DNA of 64,000 nt from JACVRW01 sp963728155. GTDB lineage: Bacteria; Actinomycetota; Thermoleophilia; Solirubrobacterales; Thermoleophilaceae. Positions 26,731-35,659 of the stretch are shown piece by piece. Each line of letters starts with the position of its first letter. The first letter of the stretch is position 1. The stretch spans positions 682,001 through 746,000 of the forward strand of contig CAVSJF010000006.1 of NCBI GenBank assembly GCA_963728155.1, written 5' to 3'. The position numbers and the translations under genes are program-made. The notes below the pieces were generated by a model. The model saw nothing but the letters and a program-made list of their open reading frames with translations. It did not search any database and had not been told where the DNA came from.

Positions 26731-27806
26731 CGGATTTGACCCACGGCGATGGCCGCCTCCTCTATCGCTCGATGCGCTTCGTCGCTGACGGACCCGGGCA
26801 CGTCACAGCGAACCGGATCCTCATCGAATGCCGGCGCTACTCCAGCGAAGGCCTCGATGACGGCCAGGGTCGTGGCCGCATTGTGCTCGAGCGAGTATCC
26901 GCCCTCCTGGAACGCCACCAGACGGCCCGAACACAGGCTGTCCGAAGCTTCGAGAAGCAGGTCGGCCATGGCGCGGTAGCCGGGAGTGGTGAGCGCCATC
27001 CGTCCGAGCGGGTCGGCCGCGGCAGCGTCCTGGCCGGCGGAAAGCAGGATCAGCTCGGGCTCGTGCCGGTGCAGGGCAGGCAGGACGGCACGCTCCAGCG
27101 CGAGACGGTAGGCGCCGTCGCCACAGCCGTCGGGCAGGGGCACGTTCAGGCTGGCCACCCCCGGCGGCGCAACGCCGCCGGTGTCGGCGGGGTACAGACC
27201 GTCCTGGTGCAGGGAGACGAAGAGAACCTCGGGGTCGTCGATGAAGATCGCCTCTGTGCCGTTCCCGTGGTGCACGTCCCAATCGACGATCGCCACTCGC
27301 CTCAGGCCGTGGCGGCGCTGGGCGTGACGCGCGGCCACCGCCACCGCATTGACCACGCAGAAGCCCATGGAGGCGTCGGCCGTGGCGTGGTGGCCGGGCG
27401 GGCGGGCCAGCACATAGGCGTTGTCCACCTGTTCGCCGAGCACAGCGTCCACGGCCTCCAGCAGGCCGCCCACCGCCAACAGGGCGGCGTCCCAGCTGCC
27501 GGGACCAAGCCAAGTGTCCTCCCCAACCTCCACCGCCTCGGTTCGAGCCGCACCGGCCGCGATCGCCGACAGCGCCTCGAGATGACCCGGAGTGTGCACG
27601 TAGCCAAGCTCGCCCAGATCGCAAGCTCGTGCCTCGATCCGCTGCAGGCGTGCGAGTAACCCCGACCCCTCCAGGGCACGCAGCGTCCACTCCAGGCGCT
27701 GCGGACGCTCGAAGGGCTCGACCGGAAGCCAACCGGCGGAGTCGCCGCCGTTGCGGTGAGCCAGGAAGCGGTCGTCGTGGACGATGCCTGAACGTCGATC
27801 AGCCAC
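26727..27806 (-). CDS. Histone deacetylase/acetylpolyamine amidohydrolase family enzyme
   Basis: 359 residues from GTG 27806. Class II HDAC-like zinc amidohydrolase. The active-site His pair is in ARPPGHHA, zinc ligands are in DWDVHHGNGTEAIF and SAGQDA, and the transition-state Tyr is in FQEGGYSLEH. All catalytic residues are present. In bacteria this superfamily includes acetylpolyamine amidohydrolases and enzymes acting on other acylated amines. The gene overlaps the end of the PotC-like permease gene by 8 bases and the start of the propeller gene by 4. Deacetylation of an imported acyl-polyamine is the natural hypothesis; substrate unproven. Confidence 0.85.
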   Translation of the reverse strand: MADRRSGIVHDDRFLAHRNGGDSAGWLPVEPFERPQRLEWTLRALEGSGLLARLQRIEARACDLGELGYVHTPGHLEALSAIAAGAARTEAVEVGEDTWLGPGSWDAALLAVGGLLEAVDAVLGEQVDNAYVLARPPGHHATADASMGFCVVNAVAVAARHAQRRHGLRRVAIVDWDVHHGNGTEAIFIDDPEVLFVSLHQDGLYPADTGGVAPPGVASLNVPLPDGCGDGAYRLALERAVLPALHRHEPELILLSAGQDAAAADPLGRMALTTPGYRAMADLLLEASDSLCSGRLVAFQEGGYSLEHNAATTLAVIEAFAGVAPAFDEDPVRCDVPGSVSDEAHRAIEEAAIAVGQIR

Positions 27807-28800
27807 GGCGTCCCCTGGACTCGACCTCGACCCCGAGCTGACCGTCCCCGCCCTGGCGCCGCGCGGACGCGCGCAATACGAGCGCGGCAAGAGCGAGCCC
27901 CACCAAGGTCACCGCGAGCATCATCGTCGCGGTGGCGTTCACGTCGGGCTTGAGCCCGAACTTGAGCGCGTTGAACACTCTCAGCGGCCAGGTCTGATTG
28001 CCCGCGCCCGAGGTGAAGTTGGAGATGATCACGTCGTCGAACGACAATGTGAAGGCAAGCAGCGCCCCGGCCAGGATGGCCGGGAACAGCCGCGGCAGGG
28101 TGACCTGGCGAAAGGTCGCGACGGGAGTGGCTCCGAGGTCTGCGCTCGCCTCCTCGAGCGTGGAGCCCATGGACACCACGCGCGCGCGCACGATCAGCGT
28201 GACCAGCGAGGCGTTGAACAGGGTGTGGCCCAGGAACATCGTGAGTAGACCCAGCTCGAAGCCCGCGTTCACGAAGAAGGTGAGCGCCGCGATGGCGATC
28301 ACCAGCTCGGGCACCACCAGAGTGAGGAACAGCAGGATGTCGAAGGGGATTCGGATGCCCTTCTGGACACGCGCCAAAGCGAGCGCCGCCGCGGTGCCCA
28401 GCACCGTCGCAACCGCCGTGGAGGCCAGGGCTATGCGAAGCGAGCGTCCGATCGAGCTCGTGATCGACTCGTCGGCCAGCGCCTGGCTGAACCACTTGGT
28501 CGAAAAGCCCTCCCACAGCTCGACCTGGCGTCCCTTGTTGAAGGCATAGACCACGACCACCACGATCGGAAAGAAGAGCAGTACATAGACGAGCGTGGCG
28601 TAGCCCCCCAGCAGCCTTGGGGTGGGCACGAATCGGATCACCGCGGCCACGCAGGCCGCACCGACCAGGGCGGCGACCGCATTCGCCAGGGGGAGCTCGC
28701 CGCCTGCGACCTTCAGGAGGAAGACCACCAGCGCCAGCGCGCCGGCCACGGTGACCAGCGCCGCCAGCAGGGCGACCGCGCCGTGCGTGACCCTACGCAC
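27799..28800 (-). CDS. potC: Polyamine-type ABC permease (PotC-like)
   Basis: 333 residues, ATG 28800. BPD-type permease with an extra N-terminal pair of helices. The core contains YVLLFFPIVVVVVYAF, GTAAALALARV, LTLVVPELVIAIAALTFF and the EAA loop EEASADLGATPVATFRQVTLPRLFPAI that docks on the ATPase (residues about 215-245). FTLSFDDVIISNFTSG is characteristic of PotC/PotI proteins. It overlaps the PotB-like gene by 8 bases upstream and the HDAC gene by 8 bases downstream, showing a tight operon. Confidence 0.88.
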   Translation of the reverse strand: MRRVTHGAVALLAALVTVAGALALVVFLLKVAGGELPLANAVAALVGAACVAAVIRFVPTPRLLGGYATLVYVLLFFPIVVVVVYAFNKGRQVELWEGFSTKWFSQALADESITSSIGRSLRIALASTAVATVLGTAAALALARVQKGIRIPFDILLFLTLVVPELVIAIAALTFFVNAGFELGLLTMFLGHTLFNASLVTLIVRARVVSMGSTLEEASADLGATPVATFRQVTLPRLFPAILAGALLAFTLSFDDVIISNFTSGAGNQTWPLRVFNALKFGLKPDVNATATMMLAVTLVGLALAALVLRASARRQGGDGQLGVEVESRGRRG

Positions 28801-29872
28801 CGTACTGCTCCTCGGTGCGGGTCGAGAGGTAGAGATACAGCGCGATGAACATGGACAGGGCGCCCATCACCAACACGGCCAGGGCCGAGCCGAAGGCGTA
28901 GTCCTGCTGCTCGAGGAACGATCGTCCGATCACGTTGCCGATCAGGTCCACGCGCCCGCCTCCCAGTATCAGCGGGATGACGAACTCGCCCATCATGGGG
29001 ATGAACACCAGCAGTGAGCCGGTGAGCAGGCCGGGCAAGGTCAGCCGGAGCGTGATCTGGCGAAAGGCCGACCAACCCGACGCGCCGAGGTCCGTGGCCG
29101 CTTCCACCAGGCGCCAGTCCATGCGCTCGAGCGTCGCGTACACGGGCAGCACGAAGAGCGGCAGGTAGTTGTAGACGATGCCGAGCTGCACGGCCGTATC
29201 CGTGTAGAGGATCTCCAGTCGACCGTCGGTGAGGCCGATGTCGGCCAGCCCGCGAGAGATGAAGAACGAGTCCGAGAAGACGATGAGGAACGACGACGTC
29301 CGTATGAGGAACGACGTCCAGAAGGGCACGATCACGAGCGCCAGCAGGAGCGTCTTGTGCCGGGAGGGGGCATAGCGCGCCAGCCAGTACGCGAACGGGT
29401 ACCCCACGAGGATCGTGAGCAGCGTCCCGACCGCGGCGAACCTGAGCGTGCGCAGGAACGAGTCGATGTAGATCCGCTCCAGCCCAGCCTCGAAGCTCGA
29501 GAGATCGAAGCCGTAGCTGACCTCCCCGAAGCCAACCGGGGTGGCGAACGCGAACAGCACCAGGAAGCCGAGTGGAACGAGGAAGAACGCGGCGTAGAAC
29601 GCGAGCGACGGCGCCGCGAGCGCCAGGGGATAGCTTGCGGTGCCTCGGCCCACCCGGGCGCCGCGGCCCAGCAGAGCCGCCAGCCCCAGGAATACCGGCA
29701 GCGACAGAAGGAGCAGCACTACTGCCGAGCCGAGCTGTAGGCCGAGTGTGCCGATTTGCGTATAGACGACGGCGACCAGCGCCACCGCGGCGAGACCGAG
29801 CACGGCGCCGGCCACGCGCCTTCCGGGAACAGACCCGACCCCCGCCCGAGCGGCGCGAGCCCCAGCCTCCAC
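28793..29872 (-). CDS. potB: Polyamine-type ABC permease (PotB-like)
   Basis: 359 residues starting at GTG 29872, three bases after the substrate-binding protein stop. An unusual N-terminal 75 residues hold two extra hydrophobic segments before the standard PotB core. The core has PSLAFYAAFFLVPLGFLVLF, ILVGYPFAYWLARY, PFWTSFLIRTSSF and the EAA loop EAATDLGASGWSAFRQITLRLTLPG, with LLVFIPMMGEFVIPLILGG typical of PotB/PotH. It forms the heterodimeric channel with the next gene product. Confidence 0.88.
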   Translation of the reverse strand: MEAGARAARAGVGSVPGRRVAGAVLGLAAVALVAVVYTQIGTLGLQLGSAVVLLLLSLPVFLGLAALLGRGARVGRGTASYPLALAAPSLAFYAAFFLVPLGFLVLFAFATPVGFGEVSYGFDLSSFEAGLERIYIDSFLRTLRFAAVGTLLTILVGYPFAYWLARYAPSRHKTLLLALVIVPFWTSFLIRTSSFLIVFSDSFFISRGLADIGLTDGRLEILYTDTAVQLGIVYNYLPLFVLPVYATLERMDWRLVEAATDLGASGWSAFRQITLRLTLPGLLTGSLLVFIPMMGEFVIPLILGGGRVDLIGNVIGRSFLEQQDYAFGSALAVLVMGALSMFIALYLYLSTRTEEQYGA

Positions 29873-29875
29873 AGC

Positions 29876-31063
29876 TCAGGCGGCCTTGAACTCGGTGTAG
29901 GCGCGATCCCGCAGGCGGGAGCCGGCGGGAGTCTGTATCTGGGTCTCGTACTCCTCCAGCTGGGCCGGATCGACGTAGATGACCGGGTTGCCGGTGATGG
30001 CCTTGTCCGCGATGTCCTCCACGCCCCGCACGGGCACCGGGTACTGGTGGTACTCGGTCTCACGGGCAGCCCTCTTGGGGTCGAGCATGAAGTTGATCCA
30101 GGCGTGGGCCGCCACCGGGTTCTTGGCGTCGGCCGGGATCACCCAGTTGTCGACCCAGTACTCCGTCTTGCCCTCGGGGACCATGAACTTCACCTCGTCG
30201 TCCTTCTCCGCCCGCGCGGCGATGATTCGGGCCACGTCGCCGTTCCATCCGATGCCGAGGTCGATGTCTCCCTTCTCCCCGCGCGGGATGTAGGTGCTCG
30301 AGATCGTGTCCACGTACGGCTTGACCGACAGCAGGAGTTCCTTTGCCTCATCGATCTCGCCCTCGTCCTCGGAGTTCAGCGAATAGCCAACTGCGTTGAG
30401 CGCGGTGCCGAGGTTCTGGGTCGAGCCCTCGAGGAAGTTCACACGGGCATCCTCGTACTCCTTGAGCATCTCGTAGGCCTCTGCGAGCGTCTTCGGATCA
30501 CCGTCGACGACCGCCGTCCTCCAGTAGAAGGAGGTGATTCCGTAGTCCTTCGGCACCGAGTACTGGTTGCCGCGGTCGTACTCGGTCTGGGTGAACTTCG
30601 GCTGCAGGTTTGCGAGGTTCGGCAACAGCTCCCTGTTGAGCTTGAGGGCCAAGCCCTTGTCGATCATCGTCTTGACCGCGTACCCGGTCGGAACGACGAT
30701 GTCGAAGGCCGATCCCCCGGCGTTGAGCTTGGCGAGCAGCTCGTCGTTGGAGCCGTACCCGTCGGTGCTGATCTTCGGCCCCTTCTGGCTCGTGAAGCCC
30801 TTGTAGTTGGCCGGGTCGGAGTAGTCGATCCAGTTCGCCACCAGCAGCTCGTCCTCGATCGGCTTGTCGCTTGAGACGGACTCCTGGGAGCCGCTCGCGT
30901 CGTCGCCACCACCACCGCCGCCCTCGCCCGATGACCCGCCGCACGCGGCCAGCCAGAGCGACAGCGCCCCCGCGCCGCCCGTGTAGAGCGCCTGGCGACG
31001 CGTCAGCCGATAGGGCGCCAGGATCCTGAGGTCGTCACTGCCGTGGTCGTCTGCCGTCGCCAT
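29876..31063 (-). CDS. potD: Polyamine-type periplasmic binding lipoprotein (PotD-like)
   Basis: 395 residues; ATG 31063 chosen because GGGGGAG precedes it, rejecting the in-frame ATG at 31087. A Tat-like signal with lipobox (TRRQALYTGGAGALSLWLAAC, in two parts about residues 20-40) is followed by a Gly/Ser linker. The mature domain begins LLVANWIDYSDP, with KISTDGYGSNDELLAKL, AFDIVVPTGYAV, VPKDYGITSFYWR and WNGDVARI, all standard in spermidine/putrescine-binding proteins. The 5' end overlaps the ATPase gene by about 29 bases. Confidence 0.9.
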   Translation of the reverse strand: MATADDHGSDDLRILAPYRLTRRQALYTGGAGALSLWLAACGGSSGEGGGGGGDDASGSQESVSSDKPIEDELLVANWIDYSDPANYKGFTSQKGPKISTDGYGSNDELLAKLNAGGSAFDIVVPTGYAVKTMIDKGLALKLNRELLPNLANLQPKFTQTEYDRGNQYSVPKDYGITSFYWRTAVVDGDPKTLAEAYEMLKEYEDARVNFLEGSTQNLGTALNAVGYSLNSEDEGEIDEAKELLLSVKPYVDTISSTYIPRGEKGDIDLGIGWNGDVARIIAARAEKDDEVKFMVPEGKTEYWVDNWVIPADAKNPVAAHAWINFMLDPKRAARETEYHQYPVPVRGVEDIADKAITGNPVIYVDPAQLEEYETQIQTPAGSRLRDRAYTEFKAA

Positions 31064-32183
31064 CTGTCTCCCCCTCTGGATTGTCATCAGCGTCGTCTGG
31101 GTTCCCGTCGGCGGTCTCGAGCAGCAGCGGCACCTCGGGCGTCCAGGTGAGCACGACCGGGTCGCCGTGGCGCAGGCCGACTACCTCCGCGTCGGTGTCT
31201 CGAGGCTGTACGGCGAGCAGCTCCGCGCCGTTGCGCAGCCGCGAGAGCAGGCGGACCTCATGGCCCACGAGCATCGCGGCGACCACCGTGGCGGGCTCGC
31301 CCTCGCCGTCTCTGCGCGCGGTCAGCTGCTCGGGCCGCACGCCGACCTTCACGCGCGCGCCCGGCTCCGCCTCGCTCAGCGCCCGCCCGATCGGCACGAC
31401 CACGCCGTCCCCGCAGTCGGCCGTGAGCCGGCCGTTGTTCCGCAGCGTGCCCTCGAGGTAGTTCATCTCTCCGATGAAGCCGGCCACGAACGCCGAGTCG
31501 GGCCGGTCGTAGATCGTGTGCGGCTGATCGAGCTGCTCGATGCTCCCGCGGTTCATCACGGCCACTCGGTCGGCGAGCGCCATCGCCTCCTCCTGATCGT
31601 GCGTGACGATCACGAAGGTCATGCCGATGTCCTCCTGAATGCGCTTGAGCTCGATCTGCATCTCCTTGCGCAGCTTGCGGTCGAGCGCGCTGAGAGGCTC
31701 GTCGAGCAGGAGCACCCGAGGCTCCATGACTATCGCTCGTGCGAGGGCCACCCGCTGTTGCTGTCCGCCCGACAGCTCCGCTGGGCGCCGTTGCTCGAAG
31801 CCCGCCATGTGCACCAGCTCGAGCGCTTCGGCGGCGGTGCGAAGACGCTCGCCGCGCGACACCTTGCGCTGCTTGAGGCCGTAGGCCACGTTGTCGGCGA
31901 CGCTCAGGTGCGGAAAGAGCGCGTAGTGCTGGAAGAGGGTGTTCACCTCGCGCTTGTGCGGGGGATCGCCGAGCACGGATCGGCCGCCGATCAACACCTC
32001 GCCCTCGGTGGGCTCCTCGAATCCCGCGATCACGCGCAGCGTCGTGGTCTTGCCGCAGCCGCTCGGTCCGAGCAATGCCAGGAACTCCCCCGGCCGCACC
32101 TCGAGATCGATTCCCGCCACCGCGACCAGTTCGCCGAAGCGCTTGACCAGCCCACGCAGCTCGATGTCGGGGGTATCTGACAC
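31035..32183 (-). CDS. potA: Polyamine-type ABC ATPase (PotA-like)
   Basis: 382 residues from GTG 32183; longer in-frame starts upstream encode no homologous sequence. Walker A GPSGCGKTTT, Q-loop TLFQHYALFPHL, signature LSGGQQQRVALARAI, Walker B VLLLDEPLSALD and H-loop VIVTHDQEEAM. The C-terminal TOBE domain has GEMNYLEGTL and KVGVRPEQLTA, and an acidic tail ends the protein. First gene of the operon potA-potD-potB-potC-HDAC-propeller. Candidate regulatory repeats lie just upstream. Confidence 0.92.
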   Translation of the reverse strand: MSDTPDIELRGLVKRFGELVAVAGIDLEVRPGEFLALLGPSGCGKTTTLRVIAGFEEPTEGEVLIGGRSVLGDPPHKREVNTLFQHYALFPHLSVADNVAYGLKQRKVSRGERLRTAAEALELVHMAGFEQRRPAELSGGQQQRVALARAIVMEPRVLLLDEPLSALDRKLRKEMQIELKRIQEDIGMTFVIVTHDQEEAMALADRVAVMNRGSIEQLDQPHTIYDRPDSAFVAGFIGEMNYLEGTLRNNGRLTADCGDGVVVPIGRALSEAEPGARVKVGVRPEQLTARRDGEGEPATVVAAMLVGHEVRLLSRLRNGAELLAVQPRDTDAEVVGLRHGDPVVLTWTPEVPLLLETADGNPDDADDNPEGETDGDGRRPRQ

Positions 32184-32215
32184 GGATTCGGTGCGACAGT
32201 GCGCGGCCGATGGTT

Positions 32216-32245
32216 GAGGGGGCTGCACCGTAACCGAGGGGGCTG
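32216..32245. promoter_or_regulatory. Direct repeats upstream of the polyamine operon
   Basis: GAGGGGGCTG occurs at 32216-32225 and again at 32236-32245, exactly 20 bases (about two helical turns) apart, 33-62 bases upstream of the potA start on the minus strand. Such spacing suits a regulator bound as a tandem on one DNA face. No matching factor is known to me. Confidence 0.4.
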
Positions 32246-32300
32246 TGGCCCGCAAGCCTGGTTGACGCATCGTGGAGTTCGACACACCGTCACCGATTTC

Positions 32301-32315
32301 GGGCGCACTGCGCCC
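32301..32315. promoter_or_regulatory. GC palindrome in the 177-base gap before potA
   Basis: GGGCGCA-C-TGCGCCC is a perfect seven-pair inverted repeat around a single base, followed by CTAAAA. It lies between two minus-strand units, about 120 bases upstream of potA and 45 bases past the ABC-2 permease stop. It may act as an operator, or as part of a terminator for the exporter operon reading in from the right. The rest of this gap holds only the direct repeats listed separately. Confidence 0.35.
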
Positions 32316-32360
32316 TAAAAGCGAGACAGTGACCAAGCTCGCCCCCGCTCGCGGGGACCC

Positions 32361-33164
32361 TCAGTCGATCAGGCGCTTCTCCAGCCGCGCGACGGCCAGC
32401 CGCCACAGGGCCACCGCGAACACGGCCAGCACTCCGACGCGGATCAGGTCGGTGGCCTCGAAGCCGAACGCCGCGTGGCGCACCAGCTCCACCAGGTGGT
32501 AGAGCGGATTCAGGTTGGCCGCCGCCTGGGCGCCGTCGGGCAGCTGGTCGATCGGGAAGAACGTGCCCGCCACCAGGAACAGCGGCGTCACGAGCAGGGT
32601 GGTCACGTAGTTGAACTGGTCGATCTTGGCCACGCTCGCCGCGGTGGCCACGCCGAAGGAGGCGAAGCCGAACGCGGTGATGAAGCAGAACAGCGGCACC
32701 AGCAGCATCCCCGCGGCGGGCGCGAGCCCGAATCCCATCGCCACGAGCAACGGGAAGCATCCGTACACCGAAGCGCGCAGCGCTATCCACAGCACCTCCG
32801 CGGTCACCAGCTCCTCGACGTCGACGGGCGCCGCCAGGATGGCGTCGTAGGTGCGCTGGAAGCGCTCCTTGATGAACGTGCCGTACATCGCCGGCAGCGC
32901 GCTCGAGAAGATCACCGCGGTGGCCACCATGCCGGTGCCGACGAACTCGACGTAGTCGAGGCCGTCGACCTTGTCCACGATCGTCGCGCCCAGTCCGAGC
33001 CCGAAGGCGAGCAGGTAGATCACCGGCTCGAGGACGCTGGAGAAGGTGGTCGCCTTCCAGAAGGTGCGGAAGTTGGCCACCTCGCGGCTCATCACGCCGG
33101 AGATGGCAGGCCATTCGAGGCGACCCATCCGAGGCGCCCGAGGTGCCGAGCCCTCGATGCTCAT
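32361..33164 (-). CDS. ABC-2 type permease, NodJ-like
   Basis: 267 residues, ATG 33164 overlapping the ATPase stop. Hydrophobic segments and NodJ/ABC-2 motifs: SREVANFRTFWKATTFSSVLEPVIYLLAFGLGLG near the N-terminus (positions about 25-58), FIKERFQRTYDAILAAPVDVEELV, and FLVAGTFFPIDQLPDG before the last helices. Partner of the upstream ATPase in a second exporter. Substrate unknown; NodIJ homologues export lipo-oligosaccharides, but many bacterial members move other compounds. Confidence 0.88.
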   Translation of the reverse strand: MSIEGSAPRAPRMGRLEWPAISGVMSREVANFRTFWKATTFSSVLEPVIYLLAFGLGLGATIVDKVDGLDYVEFVGTGMVATAVIFSSALPAMYGTFIKERFQRTYDAILAAPVDVEELVTAEVLWIALRASVYGCFPLLVAMGFGLAPAAGMLLVPLFCFITAFGFASFGVATAASVAKIDQFNYVTTLLVTPLFLVAGTFFPIDQLPDGAQAAANLNPLYHLVELVRHAAFGFEATDLIRVGVLAVFAVALWRLAVARLEKRLID

Positions 33165-34051
33165 TCGGCCTCCTCGCCGGTCAGCAGCACGAAGACGTCC
33201 TCCAGCGTGGCCGCGCGCATCAACGCGTCGTCGGGGATCGCCCCGTTGGTGGCCTTCTCCGCGCCCATGATCGCCACGGCCGGCCCGGCGGGGCGCACGC
33301 GCAGGCCCTGCTCCTCGGCCGCGGCCCGGGCCTCCACCAGCCGCGCCGGCGGCCCGTAGACCTCGGCGGTCTGGCGCCCGGCGTGCTCTGCCACGAGGTC
33401 CGACGGACGCCCGCGGGCGATGATCTTCCCGTGTGTCATCACAGCCACCTCATCGGCCAGGCGCTCGGCCTCCTCGATGTAGTGGGTCGACATGAGGATG
33501 GTCGTGCCCTCGGAGCGCAGCGCGTCGATCAGCGACCACAGCTCGGTGCGGATCTGGGGGTCGAGGCCGACCGTCGGCTCGTCCAGCAGCACCAGCTGAG
33601 GCCGGTGCAGCAGCCCGCGCGCCAGCAGCAGGCGCCGGCGCATCCCGCCCGACAGCTCGTCGACCGCGTCGCGGCGCCGGCCGGTGAGACGCGAGAGCTC
33701 GAGGCCGCGGTCCACCGCCTCGCCCACATCGGGAACCCGGTAGAGGCGCGCGAAGACGGACAGGTTGTCCTCCACCGTCACGTCGACGTCGAGATTGTCG
33801 AGCTGTGGCACCACGCCCATGAGTGCGCGCGCCTGCTTCGACTGCCGCGGCAGCTCGTAGCCGAGCACCCGTATCTCTCCCGAGTCGGCTAGCGCCTGGC
33901 CGGTCAGCATCCTCATCGTGGTCGACTTGCCGGCCCCGTTGGGGCCGAGCAGGCCGAGGCAGGTACCGGCCGGCACGTCGAGGTCCAGCCCGTCGACCGC
34001 GGTGATCGCGCCAAAGGTCTTGACCACTGCGTTGAGCTCGATAGCCGCCAT
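33161..34051 (-). CDS. ABC exporter ATPase, NodI-like
   Basis: 296 residues, ATG 34051. Walker A GPNGAGKSTT, signature LSGGMRRRLLLARGL, Walker B LVLLDEPTVGLDP, and STHYIEEAERLADEV. The C-terminal domain is the DrrA/NodI-type tail ending TLEDVFVLLTGEEAE. The stop overlaps the permease start by 4 bases (ATGA), so the two are translationally coupled. Confidence 0.9.
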   Translation of the reverse strand: MAAIELNAVVKTFGAITAVDGLDLDVPAGTCLGLLGPNGAGKSTTMRMLTGQALADSGEIRVLGYELPRQSKQARALMGVVPQLDNLDVDVTVEDNLSVFARLYRVPDVGEAVDRGLELSRLTGRRRDAVDELSGGMRRRLLLARGLLHRPQLVLLDEPTVGLDPQIRTELWSLIDALRSEGTTILMSTHYIEEAERLADEVAVMTHGKIIARGRPSDLVAEHAGRQTAEVYGPPARLVEARAAAEEQGLRVRPAGPAVAIMGAEKATNGAIPDDALMRAATLEDVFVLLTGEEAE

Positions 34052-34099
34052 CGCCCGACGACGTTAGAGCAGCGGGCACCCCGAATTCTTGGATGTTCT

Positions 34100-35026
34100 T
34101 TACGCCGGCGCGCCCGTAGGCTCGAAGCTCACGCCGGTCAGCTGCTGGGAGACCTCCCACAGCCGCCGCGCCACTTCCTCGTCGCGTGCGGCCGCGTTGG
34201 GAGAGACCTTCTTCGGGTGGCCGCGCTGCTCGGCCAGACCGTCGGGGCCGACATACGTGCCGCCCACCACGCCCGGCTCGGTGGCCGCGTAGAGCGTGGG
34301 CAACGCCCCCATCTCGTCGCTCTGGGCGAACACCTTGTTGGGCACCACCATCAGCAGCTCGTCCAGCCGTGTCGGCCCCGCGTGCTGGAGGTTGGTCGCC
34401 GCGTAGCCGGGATGAGCGGCCATGCTCTTGATCGTCGAGCCGGCCGCGCGCAGGCGCCGGTCGAGCTCAAGGGCGAAGAGCAGGTTGGCGAGCTTGGACT
34501 GGCCGTAGGCGCGCCAGCGGAAGTAGCGTCGCTCGCCGCCCAGATTGTCGAACGCGATCTTCCCGATCCTGTGGGCTCCGCTCGAGAGCGTCACCACGCG
34601 GGCGTCCTCGCGGCCCTCGAGGCGGTCGATCAGCAGGCCGGTGAGCGCGAAGTGGCCGAGGTGGTTGGTGCCGAACTGCAGCTCGAAGCCGTCGGCGGTG
34701 CGCCGGTGCGGCGTGGCCATCACGCCGGCGTTGTTGATGAGCAGGTCGATCGGGCCATGCTCGGATCGCAGCCCCTCGGCGAAGCCGCGCACGGACTCGA
34801 GGCTGGCCAGGTCCAGCTCGGCCACCTGGACGCTGGCGGTCGGCGCCCGCGTCTCGATCGCGCGCCGCGCCTCCTCCCCCTTGCCCAGGTTTCGGCATGC
34901 GAGCACCACGTGCGCGCCCTTCCGCGCGAGCTCGCGCGCCGTCACGAGTCCCAGCCCGCTGTTGGCGCCGGTGACCACGGCCAGGCGGCCGCTCTGGTCG
35001 GGAATCTGCTCTGTGGTCCACTTCAT
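34100..35026 (-). CDS. SDR oxidoreductase, retinol-dehydrogenase-like
   Basis: 308 residues, ATG 35026. TGANSGLG cofactor site, LACRNLGKG, DLASLESVRGFAEG, NNAGVMATP and the catalytic SSGAH...YGQSKLANL arrangement of the WWOX/retinol dehydrogenase-like SDR group. C-terminal YVGPDGLAEQRGHPKKVSPN is typical of the long actinobacterial forms. It probably reduces or oxidises a lipophilic carbonyl; substrate unknown. Divergent from the PNPOx-like gene across 35 bases. Confidence 0.9.
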   Translation of the reverse strand: MKWTTEQIPDQSGRLAVVTGANSGLGLVTARELARKGAHVVLACRNLGKGEEARRAIETRAPTASVQVAELDLASLESVRGFAEGLRSEHGPIDLLINNAGVMATPHRRTADGFELQFGTNHLGHFALTGLLIDRLEGREDARVVTLSSGAHRIGKIAFDNLGGERRYFRWRAYGQSKLANLLFALELDRRLRAAGSTIKSMAAHPGYAATNLQHAGPTRLDELLMVVPNKVFAQSDEMGALPTLYAATEPGVVGGTYVGPDGLAEQRGHPKKVSPNAAARDEEVARRLWEVSQQLTGVSFEPTGAPA

Positions 35027-35061
35027 GGAGGGGACGCTATCCGCTTGCGTACCCTGGACCC

Positions 35062-35637
35062 ATGGCCCGCACCTACGACGAGATCACCGATCACATCCGC
35101 GGGTGGGTAGCCCGTCAGTCGATGTTCTTCGTAGCCACCGCTCCGCTGGCCGGCGACGGCCACGTGAACGTCTCGCCCAAGGGACCGATCGGCTCACTGC
35201 GCGTGCTCGGCGATCGCCGCGTGGCCTATCTCGACATCGGCGGGAGCGGGGCGGAGACCATCGCCCACGTGCGCGAGAACGGCCGGATCGTGGTGATGTT
35301 CTGCGCGTTCGACGGCCCTCCGCGGATCGTGCGCTTCCACGGGCGCGGCGAAGCCGTGCTGCCCGAGGACTCGCGCTTCGAGGCGCTGCTCGAGGAGGCC
35401 GACTTCGAGGATCCGTCGCTGCCTGAGGCGCGGCGCTCGATCGTGACCGTCGACGTGACCCGGGTCAGCGACTCGTGTGGATACGGCGTGCCGCTGATGA
35501 GCTTCGAGGGCCTGCGCAACCATCACGAGCTGTCCACGGCCAAGAAGCTGCGGACGGTCGGGCTCGACGGCTACCGCGCGTATCGCCGCGAGGTCAACGA
35601 CGCGAGCCTCGACGGTCTGCCCGCCCTTCGACCGTAG
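35062..35637 (+). CDS. Pyridoxamine 5'-phosphate oxidase-like flavoprotein
   Basis: 191 residues, ATG 35062. Split-barrel FMN-binding fold: MFFVATAPLAGDGHVNVSPKG, VAYLDIGGSGAETIAHVRENGR and RIVRFHGRGEAVLP. C-terminal CGYGVPLMSFEGLRNHHE with a shared Cys/Tyr segment places it in the subgroup unlike true PdxH. Such proteins bind FMN or F420 and reduce small substrates or act on heme. No cofactor can be assigned from sequence alone. Confidence 0.87.
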   Translation: MARTYDEITDHIRGWVARQSMFFVATAPLAGDGHVNVSPKGPIGSLRVLGDRRVAYLDIGGSGAETIAHVRENGRIVVMFCAFDGPPRIVRFHGRGEAVLPEDSRFEALLEEADFEDPSLPEARRSIVTVDVTRVSDSCGYGVPLMSFEGLRNHHELSTAKKLRTVGLDGYRAYRREVNDASLDGLPALRP

Positions 35638-35659
35638 GGCGCATCGGGCTTCTCAAACC

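Noticed and set aside
26727..27806. Eukaryotic-type histone deacetylase acquired by recent transfer
   Set aside because: Bacterial class II HDAC/AphA homologues are common and base composition matches its neighbours, so no recent transfer is needed.
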